Source: CAWBLP01 sp963789495 (GTDB lineage: Bacteria > Pseudomonadota > Alphaproteobacteria > Acetobacterales > Acetobacteraceae). Taken from it: a stretch of DNA of 64,000 bases. The stretch is from NCBI GenBank assembly GCA_963789495.1, contig CAWBLP010000013.1, positions 1-64,000 of the forward strand. The letters are read 5' to 3'. Positions 28,620 to 36,907 of the stretch are shown piece by piece. Made by a program: the position numbers and the translations under genes. Within the stretch, counting starts at the first letter, position 1, and every line of letters starts with the position of its first letter. The notes beneath the pieces are model-generated. The model was not told where the DNA came from. It saw only the letters and a program-made list of their open reading frames with translations, and searched no databases.

Positions 28620-29875
28620 TGCGACCGCTTCCTGCCGCCCGCGCGGCGCGCCCCGCTGCCAGGCCGGTTTGCGGTCCCACGACCACCTGCGCGTCCTCCG
28701 GCAGACCGTTGATGATCGGCAGCCGGCCGTCGAGCAATTCCGGAGCAAAATCGACGCTGCGCTGCCGCAGTTTGCCGTCCTCCAGCGTCCAGACCTGACC
28801 GGAGTTGCCGGCGCGTTCGCGTCACGGCAGTGGCGGGCACCGCCACGGCGTGCGCCAGCGTGCCGGTGGTGATGACGACCTCGGCCTGCTCTGCCAGATG
28901 GATATCGGCCGGAATCCGGTCGAAGCCGACTTCGACCAGCCGTTCCTCGTTGACCGCGTCGCTTTGGATCTCGATGCGCGCGACATGGCCGGCCAGGTGC
29001 CGGTTCGGATCGGAGCGCAGCACGATGTCCGCCGGCTGCCCGACGGCAAGGCGGCCGGCCAGCCGTTCATCGACATAGGCGAGCACCCAGATGGTCTGTG
29101 GATCGACCAGGGTGAACACCGCCTGGCCCGGCACCGGCATGCTGCCGAGCTGCTGGTTCCGCGCCACGACCCAGGCGTCGTACGGGGCACGCAGCTTGTA
29201 GTTGTCACGGATCGCCGCAGCGAAGTCCTGCTGTGCCCGCGCGGCGTTCAGTGCGGCGCTGTCCACCGCGACCTCGCTGACGGCGACCTGCTGGTTGGCG
29301 CGCGCCACGCGCATCGTCGCGTCGGTGGTCTGCGCTTCCTCCTGCGAAGCGACGCCCGAGCGGGCGAGGACCGCGCGGCGCGCACTGATCGCCTCCGCGT
29401 TCGCGAGGCTGGCATTGGCGCTGGCGACACCGGCGACGGCCCTGGCGAGGTTGGCTTGTGCCTGCGCCACGCCGGCGGTGGCCACCTCGAACTGGGCTTC
29501 GACGTCGCGCGCGTCCAGCCGGGCCAGCACCGCGCCGGCCGGCACGCGGTCGCCGGCATCGGCGTTCAGCGCGGTCAGCACGCCGGCCACCTTGAAGCCG
29601 ACATTGGACTGCACCCGCGCGCCCACGGTGCCGAGGCCGAAGACCTGCAACGCCACAGGTCCAGCGGCCGGGGCGACCTGCACGGTCAGCGGCTGAAGCC
29701 GTGCGGTCCAGAAGAGCAGCCCGCCGCCGCCGGCGAGCAGGAGAAGGATGAGCAGCCAAAGCAGGCTGCGTCGCGGAGGGCGTGGGTAGCGCCGGGACCA
29801 GTTCAGCTTCGACGTATCGGCCGGAGGTGCGGCGACGGAGGGCAAGCCGTCTGGCTGCAATGGCAGAACGACCAT
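28616..29875 (-). CDS. HlyD/MacA-type membrane fusion protein, frame disturbed near C-terminus
   Basis: ATG 29875 follows GGAGAA. One N-terminal membrane span (SLLWLLILLLLAGGGGLLFW) anchors it. A barrel-sandwich lipoyl motif (VGFKVAGVLTALNADAGDRV), a long coiled-coil hairpin rich in Ala/Gln and a beta-barrel (YDAWVVARNQQLGSMPVPG) follow. After AVAVPATAVTR (about 28821) the expected membrane-proximal domain (GQVWTLEDGKLRQRSVDF, LPIINGLPEDAQVVVGP) lies in a different frame, yet the first frame reaches a natural stop overlapping the permease ATG. Two compensating indels near 28815 and 28620-28690 would explain this. Confidence 0.85.
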   Translation of the reverse strand: MVVLPLQPDGLPSVAAPPADTSKLNWSRRYPRPPRRSLLWLLILLLLAGGGGLLFWTARLQPLTVQVAPAAGPVALQVFGLGTVGARVQSNVGFKVAGVLTALNADAGDRVPAGAVLARLDARDVEAQFEVATAGVAQAQANLARAVAGVASANASLANAEAISARRAVLARSGVASQEEAQTTDATMRVARANQQVAVSEVAVDSAALNAARAQQDFAAAIRDNYKLRAPYDAWVVARNQQLGSMPVPGQAVFTLVDPQTIWVLAYVDERLAGRLAVGQPADIVLRSDPNRHLAGHVARIEIQSDAVNEERLVEVGFDRIPADIHLAEQAEVVITTGTLAHAVAVPATAVTRTRRQLRSGLDAGGRQTAAAQRRFCSGIARRPAADHQRSAGGRAGGRGTANRPGSGARRAGGRKRSQ

Positions 29876-29983
29876 GGTTGGTTCTCCGGGCTGAGGCGCC
29901 GAATGCACGGTTCACGCGTGCCTTCCCGCGCCGGAGCCGCTTAGACCTGCCAAGGCTGGTAACAGCAATCGGCCGAGGCCGCG

Positions 29984-29997
29984 TTGACCTGCGTCAA
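29984..29997. promoter_or_regulatory. FNR/FixK-type box upstream of the export operon
   Basis: TTGACCTGCGTCAA is a perfect dyad (TTGAC-N4-GTCAA) matching the Crp/Fnr-family consensus TTGA-N6-TCAA used by FNR, FixK and DNR regulators. It lies about 109 bases before the fusion-protein ATG. Regulation by low oxygen or nitrogen oxides is inferred from the motif alone. Confidence 0.5.
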
Positions 29998-30660
29998 TCC
30001 AAAGCGGCCGTACCGGGATCGAAGCGAAAGCCACACCTCACATCACCGATTGGGCTATAATGCCAGCCAAGGAAGAGCCAGGTCAGACCGGTGGTGCAAT
30101 TGGTATTGCCCAATTTGAGCATTTGGCAGCGGATTCTGATCATTGAAAAGATGGGGTTTTTTCTGGCGGTTCCCGCTGCGTAACGGCGTCACGATTTGCG
30201 GTCCTGCACGGGTATCGAAGGACGGCCGAAGCGTTGACGCTCAGATGCGCCAAATGACCAGGGTGTGGATGCACGGAGGTGGTCCGCGGGACGGCGAGCG
30301 GGGCCAGGACCCACTCCACCGCGCAGCCGAATCCTTGTTGTGCGCTTCACGGGCTTCGCGGGCTTCGTGTCAAAAGATCCGCCTGCTGCCCCGGCCTCTC
30401 GACGCGACAGAACCACAGACCCGGCCGCGCAAGGCCGTGGCCGGACTGGAGGACGGCGGCGTGCTGACGTGACGCAGCGCGACCGGCTGGCACGATTTCA
30501 GCGGCAGTAGCGATGCGCGTCCATCCCGCGACCGCCATTACGCCGGATCAAGGCCGACGAAATGCGCTCGCGCGTGCGGGCCTGGCAGTCTGCATCAACG
30601 ATCCGGGCAGCAACGCGCATGGCGAGGTCGCCACGCGGTCCGCGCGGACGGGGCGGGGCA
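29998..30660. other. intergenic stretch, no recognised gene
   Basis: About 660 bases contain overlapping short open frames on both strands (for example 30143-30472 rightward and 30189-30416 leftward), none with a recognisable domain. The convergent/divergent layout offers no operon hint. Some repeats of CGGGCTTCG type occur near 30350. I see no RNA gene. Confidence 0.4.
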
Positions 30661-31602
30661 TCAACCCGCCGCGCGGTGATCCAGGTGGCGGTCGAGCCAG
30701 TCGGTGATCCAGGTGGCGATGCTGGCGCTGTTGTCGTCCATCATCGGCATGTGGGAGTTGCCGAGGATGCCCAGTTCGGGCAGGCGGCAATGGGTGACCC
30801 GCGCGCCGGCGCCGGTGAGGCTGTTGGCGAGGCCGAGCATGGCGGCGTCGAGCCCGTGCCAGATCGGGATCCGGTCCAGGAAGTCGCCCAGCAGCAGCAG
30901 GATCGGAATCCCGTCCATGCGCGGCGGCGGGGTTGGCGGAAAGCCGGAGGGCTCGACACAGACCAGGGCGCGGACCAGGTCGGGGCGCTGCCAGGCGGCG
31001 GCAAGCGCGATCAGGCCGCCATTGCTGTGGGACAGCAGGACGGACGGCCCGATCCGCTCCAGCGCGGCGATCAGGGCCGAGGTTGCGGCGGGGATGGTGG
31101 AGAACCAGCGCGGCACGTGCTGCATGAGCAGGGTATCGAAGGCGGCAACCGGGAAGCGTTGGCCGGGGAAGGGGGTGGTGCTGCCGGCCGGCCCGATGCG
31201 GTACAGCGACCACATCTGTTCGGCACTGCGGGAAACCGGCGCCTCCGGCCAGATCCCCGGCAGCGCGCACCAGCCCGCTCGGCCGCGCTCCACCCCATCG
31301 ATCACATGCACCGGCCAGTCCGCGGCCAGAAAATGCTCGAGCCAGCCGGGGCGTCCGTCGGGCGTGGTCTCCCACATGGCGCCGGTCAGGCAGCCGCCAT
31401 GGATCAGGACCAGCGGCGTGCGGTCCCCGGCGTCGGCGGGGACATAGGACTGCACATAGGCCTGCTCGATGTGGAAGGTGCCGTTCGGGTCGTGCTCGAT
31501 CGCGGCCTGGGCGGAGAAGCGGATGCTCTGCACCGGCTCTCCCTCGACGACGACCTGGCGGCCGCCGACGAAGAAGCTGCCGATGCGGGCGAGGCGGATC
31601 AC
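30661..31602 (-). CDS. alpha/beta hydrolase (esterase-like)
   Basis: This is a protein of about 313 residues starting at GTG 31602, which overlaps the stop of the binding-protein gene (TAGTG). The oxyanion region is LVLIHGGCLTGAMWE, the nucleophile elbow is LLSHSNGGLIALA (Ser-His-Ser-Asn-Gly, with Ser for the first Gly), and the catalytic His lies in GNSHMPMMDDNS. The substrate is unknown; the coupling with a periplasmic binding protein suggests they handle the same compound. No signal peptide is seen. Confidence 0.8.
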   Translation of the reverse strand: MIRLARIGSFFVGGRQVVVEGEPVQSIRFSAQAAIEHDPNGTFHIEQAYVQSYVPADAGDRTPLVLIHGGCLTGAMWETTPDGRPGWLEHFLAADWPVHVIDGVERGRAGWCALPGIWPEAPVSRSAEQMWSLYRIGPAGSTTPFPGQRFPVAAFDTLLMQHVPRWFSTIPAATSALIAALERIGPSVLLSHSNGGLIALAAAWQRPDLVRALVCVEPSGFPPTPPPRMDGIPILLLLGDFLDRIPIWHGLDAAMLGLANSLTGAGARVTHCRLPELGILGNSHMPMMDDNSASIATWITDWLDRHLDHRAAG

Positions 31603-32825
31603 TACGCGTGCTTGACCAGCGGACACTTCGAGTCCGACAGCGGCCAGGTGACGTCGGCGGCGGGGATGGTGCGCACGATGCGGAACAGGTCCCACTCGCC
31701 CTTGCTCTGGGCGGGCGTCTTGACCTGGGCGAGATACATGTCGCGCATCAGATGGCCGTCCTCGCGGATGTGGCCGCCATGAGTCATGAAGTCGTCGACC
31801 GGGGTTGCGCGCATCTTCGCCATGACCGGCTGGCTCGCCTTGCTGCCGGCGGCTTTGACGGCTTTGAGGTAGTGATTGACGCTGCTGTAGACGCCGGCCT
31901 GCAGCATGGAGGGGGCGGCGCCGATGCGCTTCATGAAGCGGTCGGACCAGGCGCGGCTGGCGTCGTTGAGGTCGTGGTAGAAGGCGGTGGTGAGATAGAT
32001 GCCCTGCGCGGTCTTGAGCCCGAGGCTGTGGGCGTCGTTCACCATGAAGATCATCGCCGCCATGTGCTGGCCGCTTTCGGCGAGGCCGAACTCGCCGGCC
32101 TGCTTGATGGCGTTGGTGGCGTCGCCGCCGGCGCTGCAGATGGCGACCACCTCGGCCTTGGAAGCCTGGGCGGCGAGCAGGTAGGAGGAGAAGTCGCTGT
32201 TGTTGACCGGGTGCCAGACCGAGCCAAGCACGCGGCCGCCATTGGCGTTGACGACAGTGGTGACGTCGGCGGCGAGTTGGTGGCCGAAGGCGTAGTCGGC
32301 GCCGATGATGAACCAGGTCTTGCGGCCGTCCTTGACGACGGCGCTCGCGGTGCCGTGGGCGAGGGCGTAGGTGTCGTAGGTCCACTGCACGGCGTTCGGG
32401 CTGCACTGCTGCTGCACCAGGGCGGTGGTGCCGGCGCTGGAGTAGAGCGCGAGCTTGTCGTGGTCGCGCACCACGCGCTGCACCGCGAGGGCGACGGCGC
32501 TGTCCGGGATATCGACGATGACGTCGACGCCTTCGTTGGAGACCCAGCGCATGGCGATGGCGGAGCCGATATCGGCCTTGTGCTGATGGTCGGCGAACAC
32601 GACCTCGATCGGCTTGCCCAGGGCGTTGCCGCCGAAATCCTCGACCGCCATGCGGGCGGCCTCGACGGAGCCGCGGCCGGTGATGTCGGCGGTGACGCCG
32701 GCCATGTCGGTCAGCACGCCGATTTTGACCGCATCCTCTGCGCGGGCGGCGGTCGAGAGCAGGGCGCCGGCGCTGGCCCCGAGGAAGGTTCGGCGGCCGA
32801 TCGCGAGGGATGGGTGTTGTGACAT
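31602..32825 (-). CDS. ABC transporter substrate-binding protein (branched-chain amino acid type), Tat-exported
   Basis: This is a 407-residue periplasmic binding protein of the LivJ/urea-binding type. The N-terminus has a twin-arginine signal (IGRRTFLGASAGALLS, then ARA as cleavage site). The mature protein begins with VKIGVLTDMAGVTADITGRG and shows the expected two-lobe pattern (IIGADYAFGHQLAADV). No permease or ATPase genes adjoin; instead it is translationally coupled to a hydrolase gene. Ligand unknown. Confidence 0.9.
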   Translation of the reverse strand: MSQHPSLAIGRRTFLGASAGALLSTAARAEDAVKIGVLTDMAGVTADITGRGSVEAARMAVEDFGGNALGKPIEVVFADHQHKADIGSAIAMRWVSNEGVDVIVDIPDSAVALAVQRVVRDHDKLALYSSAGTTALVQQQCSPNAVQWTYDTYALAHGTASAVVKDGRKTWFIIGADYAFGHQLAADVTTVVNANGGRVLGSVWHPVNNSDFSSYLLAAQASKAEVVAICSAGGDATNAIKQAGEFGLAESGQHMAAMIFMVNDAHSLGLKTAQGIYLTTAFYHDLNDASRAWSDRFMKRIGAAPSMLQAGVYSSVNHYLKAVKAAGSKASQPVMAKMRATPVDDFMTHGGHIREDGHLMRDMYLAQVKTPAQSKGEWDLFRIVRTIPAADVTWPLSDSKCPLVKHA

Positions 32826-33212
32826 GGTGCGTCTCCCCAGGGTTGGTCTCAGCCCGGTGGGCGAGATGGTTGGCGGGTTAAATGCCAGGGGCGCTTGGAC
32901 GTCAATCGGCGGGGGCGGATCGCGGGTCAGTTTCGGACTTGGCAGGACCAGCCCGGCGTGCGCGGGACCGGGCGCGTGAGGCCGCCATGGTGGTGGACCG
33001 GGTCGCGGCGGGTTGTGGTGGCTGGAACTCCGGCGCTGACGGTGAGGTCGGGGGTGGCGAAGTCGGACAGCGCCTGCTGTGTCCTGCTGTGTAAGGGCAT
33101 CCCTTTGGGCGGGACACGACCCGCCGGGGCGATCGAGCTCCGCGGTTCAGGTCCCCGGGATGGCTGGCGGCGGTTGGCAAAACCGGTTGGGCCGCGAGCT
33201 GGGGGAAGGCAG
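32826..33212. other. intergenic stretch upstream of the binding-protein gene
   Basis: About 390 bases hold no recognisable gene. The promoter of the leftward binding-protein/hydrolase pair must lie here, but no good boxes stand out. The stretch is GC-rich and changes abruptly to A/T-rich simple-sequence DNA at 33213. Confidence 0.4.
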
Positions 33213-33279
33213 AGTAAGTAAGTGAATAAGCAAGTAAGTAGGTAAGTAAGTAAGTAAGCAAATAAGTAAGTAAGTAAGA
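33213..33279. repeat. (GTAA)n tetranucleotide microsatellite
   Basis: About 67 bases are made almost wholly of GTAA units with a few variants (GTGA, GCAA, GTAG). Bacterial tetranucleotide tracts are often unstable through slippage. It lies outside any recognised gene and directly abuts the left arm of the inverted repeat at 33278. Confidence 0.9.
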
Positions 33280-33513
33280 TTTTCACACAGAGGGCGCGGA
33301 GAAGAAGTAAGCCACGGAGGGCCACAGAGATAGAACTAACTATAATAATATTCTTATACTTACTCATAATAACAAATATATATAAACATTCATAATCAGG
33401 CCTAGAGATGGATATTTGTAATCATCAAATACACACGGAAGTCCGGTGCCGGATCAAATCTTCTCTGCGGCCCTCTGTGGCTTGCTTCTTCTCTGTGCCC
33501 TCTGTGTGAAAAT
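33278..33513. repeat. CACAGAGG inverted repeat with A/T-rich core, copy 1
   Basis: The left arm (33278-33331) has TTTTCACACAGAGGGCGC, then GCCACGGAGGGCCACAGAG. The right arm (33460-33513) reads as its reverse complement with few changes (CTCTGCGGCCCTCTGTGGC, then CCCTCTGTGTGAAAATC). Between them lie about 128 bases of A/T-rich sequence (ATAATAATATTCTTATAC). A second copy, split by an IS, lies at 36785-38014. Confidence 0.85.
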
Positions 33514-33640
33514 CTTTGCTTGCGATCCGAGCAAACCGCTCGATGGTGCCAGAGGGCCGAGAATCCGCGCGCCCCGCAATTCGAATGCCGCCACCCTGCG
33601 CGAAGTCCCCGCTATCGCTCGAAGACCTACCCTCGCCTCA

Positions 33641-34627
33641 TCAAACGGCCGGCTCCACCACTACCGTGCCGACCTTGCCGCCACGCTCCACTTCCTGGTG
33701 CGCCGCGGCGGTCTGGTACAGCGGAAACCGCGCCGCCACCGACAGCATCCGTCCGGGCGTCGCGGTGAACCGCGCCAAATCGGACTGCGCCCGCTTGCGC
33801 CCCTCCAATGGCGACGTCGGCAGCACCATGCCGTGGATCGACAGGTTCTTCTGCATCACCAGCCGCGCCGGCAGCTTCGGCGCGCGGTCGCCGTTGGAGG
33901 CGTAGAACGCGATGCTGCCGCTGTCGCGCACGGCCTCCAGCGTCACCGCCAGGTTACCACCGAAATCGACATCCACCACGTGGTCGACGCCCGCGCCCTG
34001 GGTGATGTCGAGCAGCCGGGCGGCCACGTCCTCCTGGCGGTAGTTGACCACATGGGCGGCGCCTCCCTGGCGCGCCCGTTCCGCCTTGTCCGCCGAACTC
34101 ACGGTCGCGATCACGGTAGCGCCGGCCCAGGCGGCGAGTTGCACCGCGTAGTGCCCGACCGCGCCGGCGCCGCCGGTGACCAGCACGAAGCGGCCCTGCA
34201 CCGGCCCGGCCACGAACACGCAGCGATGCGCGGTCATGGCGGGAACGCCGAGCGTGGCGCCCTCGGCGAAGGAGACGTGGTCGGGGAGGGGGGTAACCAG
34301 GTCGGCACTCAGGGAAATATATTCCGCGGCGGTGCCCATCCAGCGGCCGTTGCGCTGGCCGTTGTACAGCCACACGCGCCGGCCGAGCCAGGAAGCGGAC
34401 ACGCCGGACCCGACCCGGTCCACCACCCCGGCGCCGTCGCTGTTGGGGATGACGCGGGGATACTCGGCGGGCACCGCGCCGCCGCGGCGATAGGTGTCCG
34501 ACGGGTTGACGCCGGAGGCTTCCAGCCGGACGCGCAGTTCGCCCGGCCCGGTGTCCGGCGTCGGCAGTTCGCCGCAAACAAACACCTCGTCAGCCGGGCC
34601 TTGCCGATCGTACCAGACGGCGCGCAT
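33641..34627 (-). CDS. NADPH:quinone reductase-like MDR oxidoreductase
   Basis: This 328-residue zinc-independent medium-chain dehydrogenase/reductase has a GroES-like N-terminal domain (RLEASGVNPSDTYRRGG) and a Rossmann domain with VLVTGGAGAVGHYAVQLA. The usual zinc-ligand Cys cluster is missing, as in quinone oxidoreductases. It would reduce quinones or enones with NADPH. It is divergent from the desaturase gene, sharing an upstream region of about 120 bases. Confidence 0.9.
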   Translation of the reverse strand: MRAVWYDRQGPADEVFVCGELPTPDTGPGELRVRLEASGVNPSDTYRRGGAVPAEYPRVIPNSDGAGVVDRVGSGVSASWLGRRVWLYNGQRNGRWMGTAAEYISLSADLVTPLPDHVSFAEGATLGVPAMTAHRCVFVAGPVQGRFVLVTGGAGAVGHYAVQLAAWAGATVIATVSSADKAERARQGGAAHVVNYRQEDVAARLLDITQGAGVDHVVDVDFGGNLAVTLEAVRDSGSIAFYASNGDRAPKLPARLVMQKNLSIHGMVLPTSPLEGRKRAQSDLARFTATPGRMLSVAARFPLYQTAAAHQEVERGGKVGTVVVEPAV

Positions 34628-34749
34628 GGCGGTTTCCTCGTTGATTGGTGGTCCAGCATAGCGATAACGGCCGGTGCGCGCAGGTCTGTGCTTGCGTCGC
34701 CGCGGCTCGGCTTGTCATCATCGAGGCCGGCCGGGGCAAGGAGAGGGGC

Positions 34750-35664
34750 ATGAGCGCGACGGTGTCGGACCGGGTGCTGACCGCGGCGGAACTGCGTGCA
34801 CTGTCCGGGCGGTCCAACCGGCCGGGCGCATTGCGGCTGGCCCTGCATGTCGCGCTGCTGCTCGCCACCGGCTGGCTGGTGGCGATCGCCGGCCCTTGGA
34901 CCGTGCTGCCGGCCATGCTGGCCTTCGGCATCGTGCAGGTCGCGCTGTTCGCCCCGGCGCATGAGACCATGCACAACACCGCCTTTGCGTCACGCCGCGC
35001 CAATGCTGTGGTGGGCTGGCTCGCGTCGTGCCCGTCGCTGCTGAATGCGCAGTTCTACGCCTGCTTCCATCTGGCGCATCACCGCCACACGCAGATCCCG
35101 GGCGAGGATCCGGAACTGGCCACGCTGCCCGCGGCCGATGCGCGCAGCTATCTCCTCCGCGTGCTGGGCGTGCCGTTCTGGGGCCTGCGGCTGCGGGTGA
35201 TCTGGGATTGCTGGCGCGGCGATCTCGGCGCCTATCCCTATGTCAACGCACAGGCCGCGCCTCGGGTGATCGCCAGCGTACGCGCGATGAGCCTGACCAT
35301 GGTCGGCGGATCGGTGGTCTCGGCGCTGCTGTTCGGCTGGCAGACGCCGTTGCTGTTCTGGATCGGGCCGCAATTGCTGGCCCAGCCGCTGCTGCGCGCC
35401 TATGTGCTGGCGGAGCACACCGGCTGCACGATGGATCGCAACGGCCTGACCAATACGCGCACCACGCTGACCTGGGCAGCGGTGCGGCTGCTGATGTGGA
35501 ACATGCCGTTCCACGCCGAACATCACCTGTATCCGTCCATCCCGTTCCACCGGCTGCCGGACGCGCATGCGGCGATCCGTGCGCGGCTCGGCTCTCTGCA
35601 GCGCGGCTATGTGCGGTGGAACCTGGGGCTGCTGCGGGATCTATGGTCGCAGAAGGCAGCATAG
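34750..35664 (+). CDS. fatty acid desaturase family protein
   Basis: This is a 304-residue membrane di-iron enzyme. Its histidine boxes are HETMHN, HLAHHRHTQ and HAEHHLYP, plus AEHTG before the last box. Hydrophobic spans flank them. The family includes acyl-lipid desaturases and hydroxylases or carotenoid-type enzymes, so the substrate is not certain. ATG 34750 is preceded by GGAGAGGGG; the upstream in-frame start at 34645 has no such site. Confidence 0.85.
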   Translation: MSATVSDRVLTAAELRALSGRSNRPGALRLALHVALLLATGWLVAIAGPWTVLPAMLAFGIVQVALFAPAHETMHNTAFASRRANAVVGWLASCPSLLNAQFYACFHLAHHRHTQIPGEDPELATLPAADARSYLLRVLGVPFWGLRLRVIWDCWRGDLGAYPYVNAQAAPRVIASVRAMSLTMVGGSVVSALLFGWQTPLLFWIGPQLLAQPLLRAYVLAEHTGCTMDRNGLTNTRTTLTWAAVRLLMWNMPFHAEHHLYPSIPFHRLPDAHAAIRARLGSLQRGYVRWNLGLLRDLWSQKAA

Positions 35665-35676
35665 GGGAACTTGCGG

Positions 35677-36150
35677 ATGGCTGATGCGGTGTTGAGCGGC
35701 GGCTGCCAGTGCGGCGCGGTGCGCTACGCGTTGCGGGCGATGCCGGAGAAGGCGGGCATCTGCCACTGTCGCATGTGTCAGAAGGCGGTGGGCGGACCGT
35801 TCATGGCCTGGGCCGGGGTGCAGCAATCCGACGTCACCTGGACCCGCGGTGCACCGAGTGTGTTCCGCAGTTCCACCGCCGCGGAGCGCGGTTTTTGTGC
35901 CCGCTGCGGCACGCCGCTGACCTTCCGCTACCTGCGCCGGCCGGAGCTGATCGACGTCACCATCGGCAGCCTGGACCAGCCCGAGCGCGTCACGCCCCAG
36001 GCGGTGATGGGAACCGAAAGCCGTTGGGCCTGGTGTGCGTCGCTGCTGGCCGACGCGCCGACGATGGTCACCGGCGAAGGCGAGCCGCCCGAGGATCTGG
36101 CGCGGATCGCGAACTACCAGCATCCCGACCACGACACGCCGGGCCGATAG
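35677..36150 (+). CDS. GFA/CENP-V family zinc protein
   Basis: This 157-residue protein carries the GFA zinc-ligand pattern: GGCQCGAVRY, ICHCRMCQKAVGGPFMAW, and FCARCGTPLTFRY. The family is named for glutathione-dependent formaldehyde-activating enzyme, though most members have unknown substrates. It starts 12 bases after the desaturase stop with an AGGGGAA site, so the two genes are probably co-transcribed. Confidence 0.88.
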   Translation: MADAVLSGGCQCGAVRYALRAMPEKAGICHCRMCQKAVGGPFMAWAGVQQSDVTWTRGAPSVFRSSTAAERGFCARCGTPLTFRYLRRPELIDVTIGSLDQPERVTPQAVMGTESRWAWCASLLADAPTMVTGEGEPPEDLARIANYQHPDHDTPGR

Positions 36151-36159
36151 CGCAGCGCC

Positions 36160-36627
36160 TCAGCGGACATGCACATGCTCGTGGGGATGGCTGATGTCAT
36201 CACCATGGGCGTGGCGCTCCGCAACCATATCCACCGGCACCGTGACGAGCCGGCCATATTTCACCCCGCGTTCGGCGACGACATGCTCCGCCACGTGACG
36301 CACCGCGGCTGACGCGCCTTTCAGCACCGCGATCTCCATGCAGCTTGCGTGGTCGAGATGCACGTGCAGCGTGGCGACCGCCATGTCGTGATGGTCGTGG
36401 AACGTGTGCGTCAGCCGCTTCGACAGTTCGCGCGCGGCATGGTCGTAGACGTAGACCAGGGCGGCGACGCAGCTTTGCGCTGGCGTGGCTTCGGTGGCCG
36501 CCTGTTGCAGCCCGGCGCGCGCCAGGTCGCGGATTGCTTCGGAGCGGTTCTGATAGCCGCGCACGGCAATCAGCCGGTCCAGCTCCGCCATGAGCGGATC
36601 ATCGATGGTGATGGTCACACGGTGCAT
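36160..36627 (-). CDS. nikR: nickel-responsive transcriptional regulator NikR
   Basis: This 155-residue protein has an N-terminal ribbon-helix-helix (RVTITIDDPLMAELDRLIA, NRSEAIRDLARAGL) and a C-terminal ACT-like nickel domain with the ligand set in HDHHD, LHVHLDHASCMEIAVL. The C-terminal tail is His-rich (HAHGDDISHPHEHVH). NikR represses nickel uptake genes when Ni is bound. No nickel transporter or hydrogenase/urease gene is in the window. GGAGGG precedes ATG 36627. Confidence 0.93.
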   Translation of the reverse strand: MHRVTITIDDPLMAELDRLIAVRGYQNRSEAIRDLARAGLQQAATEATPAQSCVAALVYVYDHAARELSKRLTHTFHDHHDMAVATLHVHLDHASCMEIAVLKGASAAVRHVAEHVVAERGVKYGRLVTVPVDMVAERHAHGDDISHPHEHVHVR

Positions 36628-36784
36628 GTCGGACCCTCCGCTGATGTCGCGTAGGGAAGCAGGCGGGATTGTTCAGGGCCAGGGGGTTCAAGCGCAGCGG
36701 TGATCGTGGTGGCTTTGCGGGGCGGAGGGCGGCGTATCGGATAGCCCCCAGCGTCGCGCGGTTTGCGGAGATCGCAAGAAAAGT

Positions 36785-36840
36785 ATTTCACACAGAGGGC
36801 GCAGAGTAGAAGAAAAGCCACAGAGGGTCGCAGAGAAGAT
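36785..36840. repeat. CACAGAGG inverted repeat copy 2, left arm
   Basis: TTTCACACAGAGGGCGCAGAG followed by AAAGCCACAGAGGGTCGCAGAG matches the left arm of the copy at 33278. Its partner lies at 37956, beyond an IS5-family element. The 67 bases after it are relatively A/T-rich like the core of copy 1. Confidence 0.85.
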
Positions 36841-36907
36841 TCAATCCAGTTCCGGGTTGTTGTGCCGGATGCGGCATAATACGCGGATTTTATAATAGAT
36901 GATATTA

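Noticed and set aside
30143..30472. 109-codon open frame rightward in the 29.9-30.7 kb gap.
   Set aside because: No domain, no ribosome site, overlapped by an opposite frame of similar quality.
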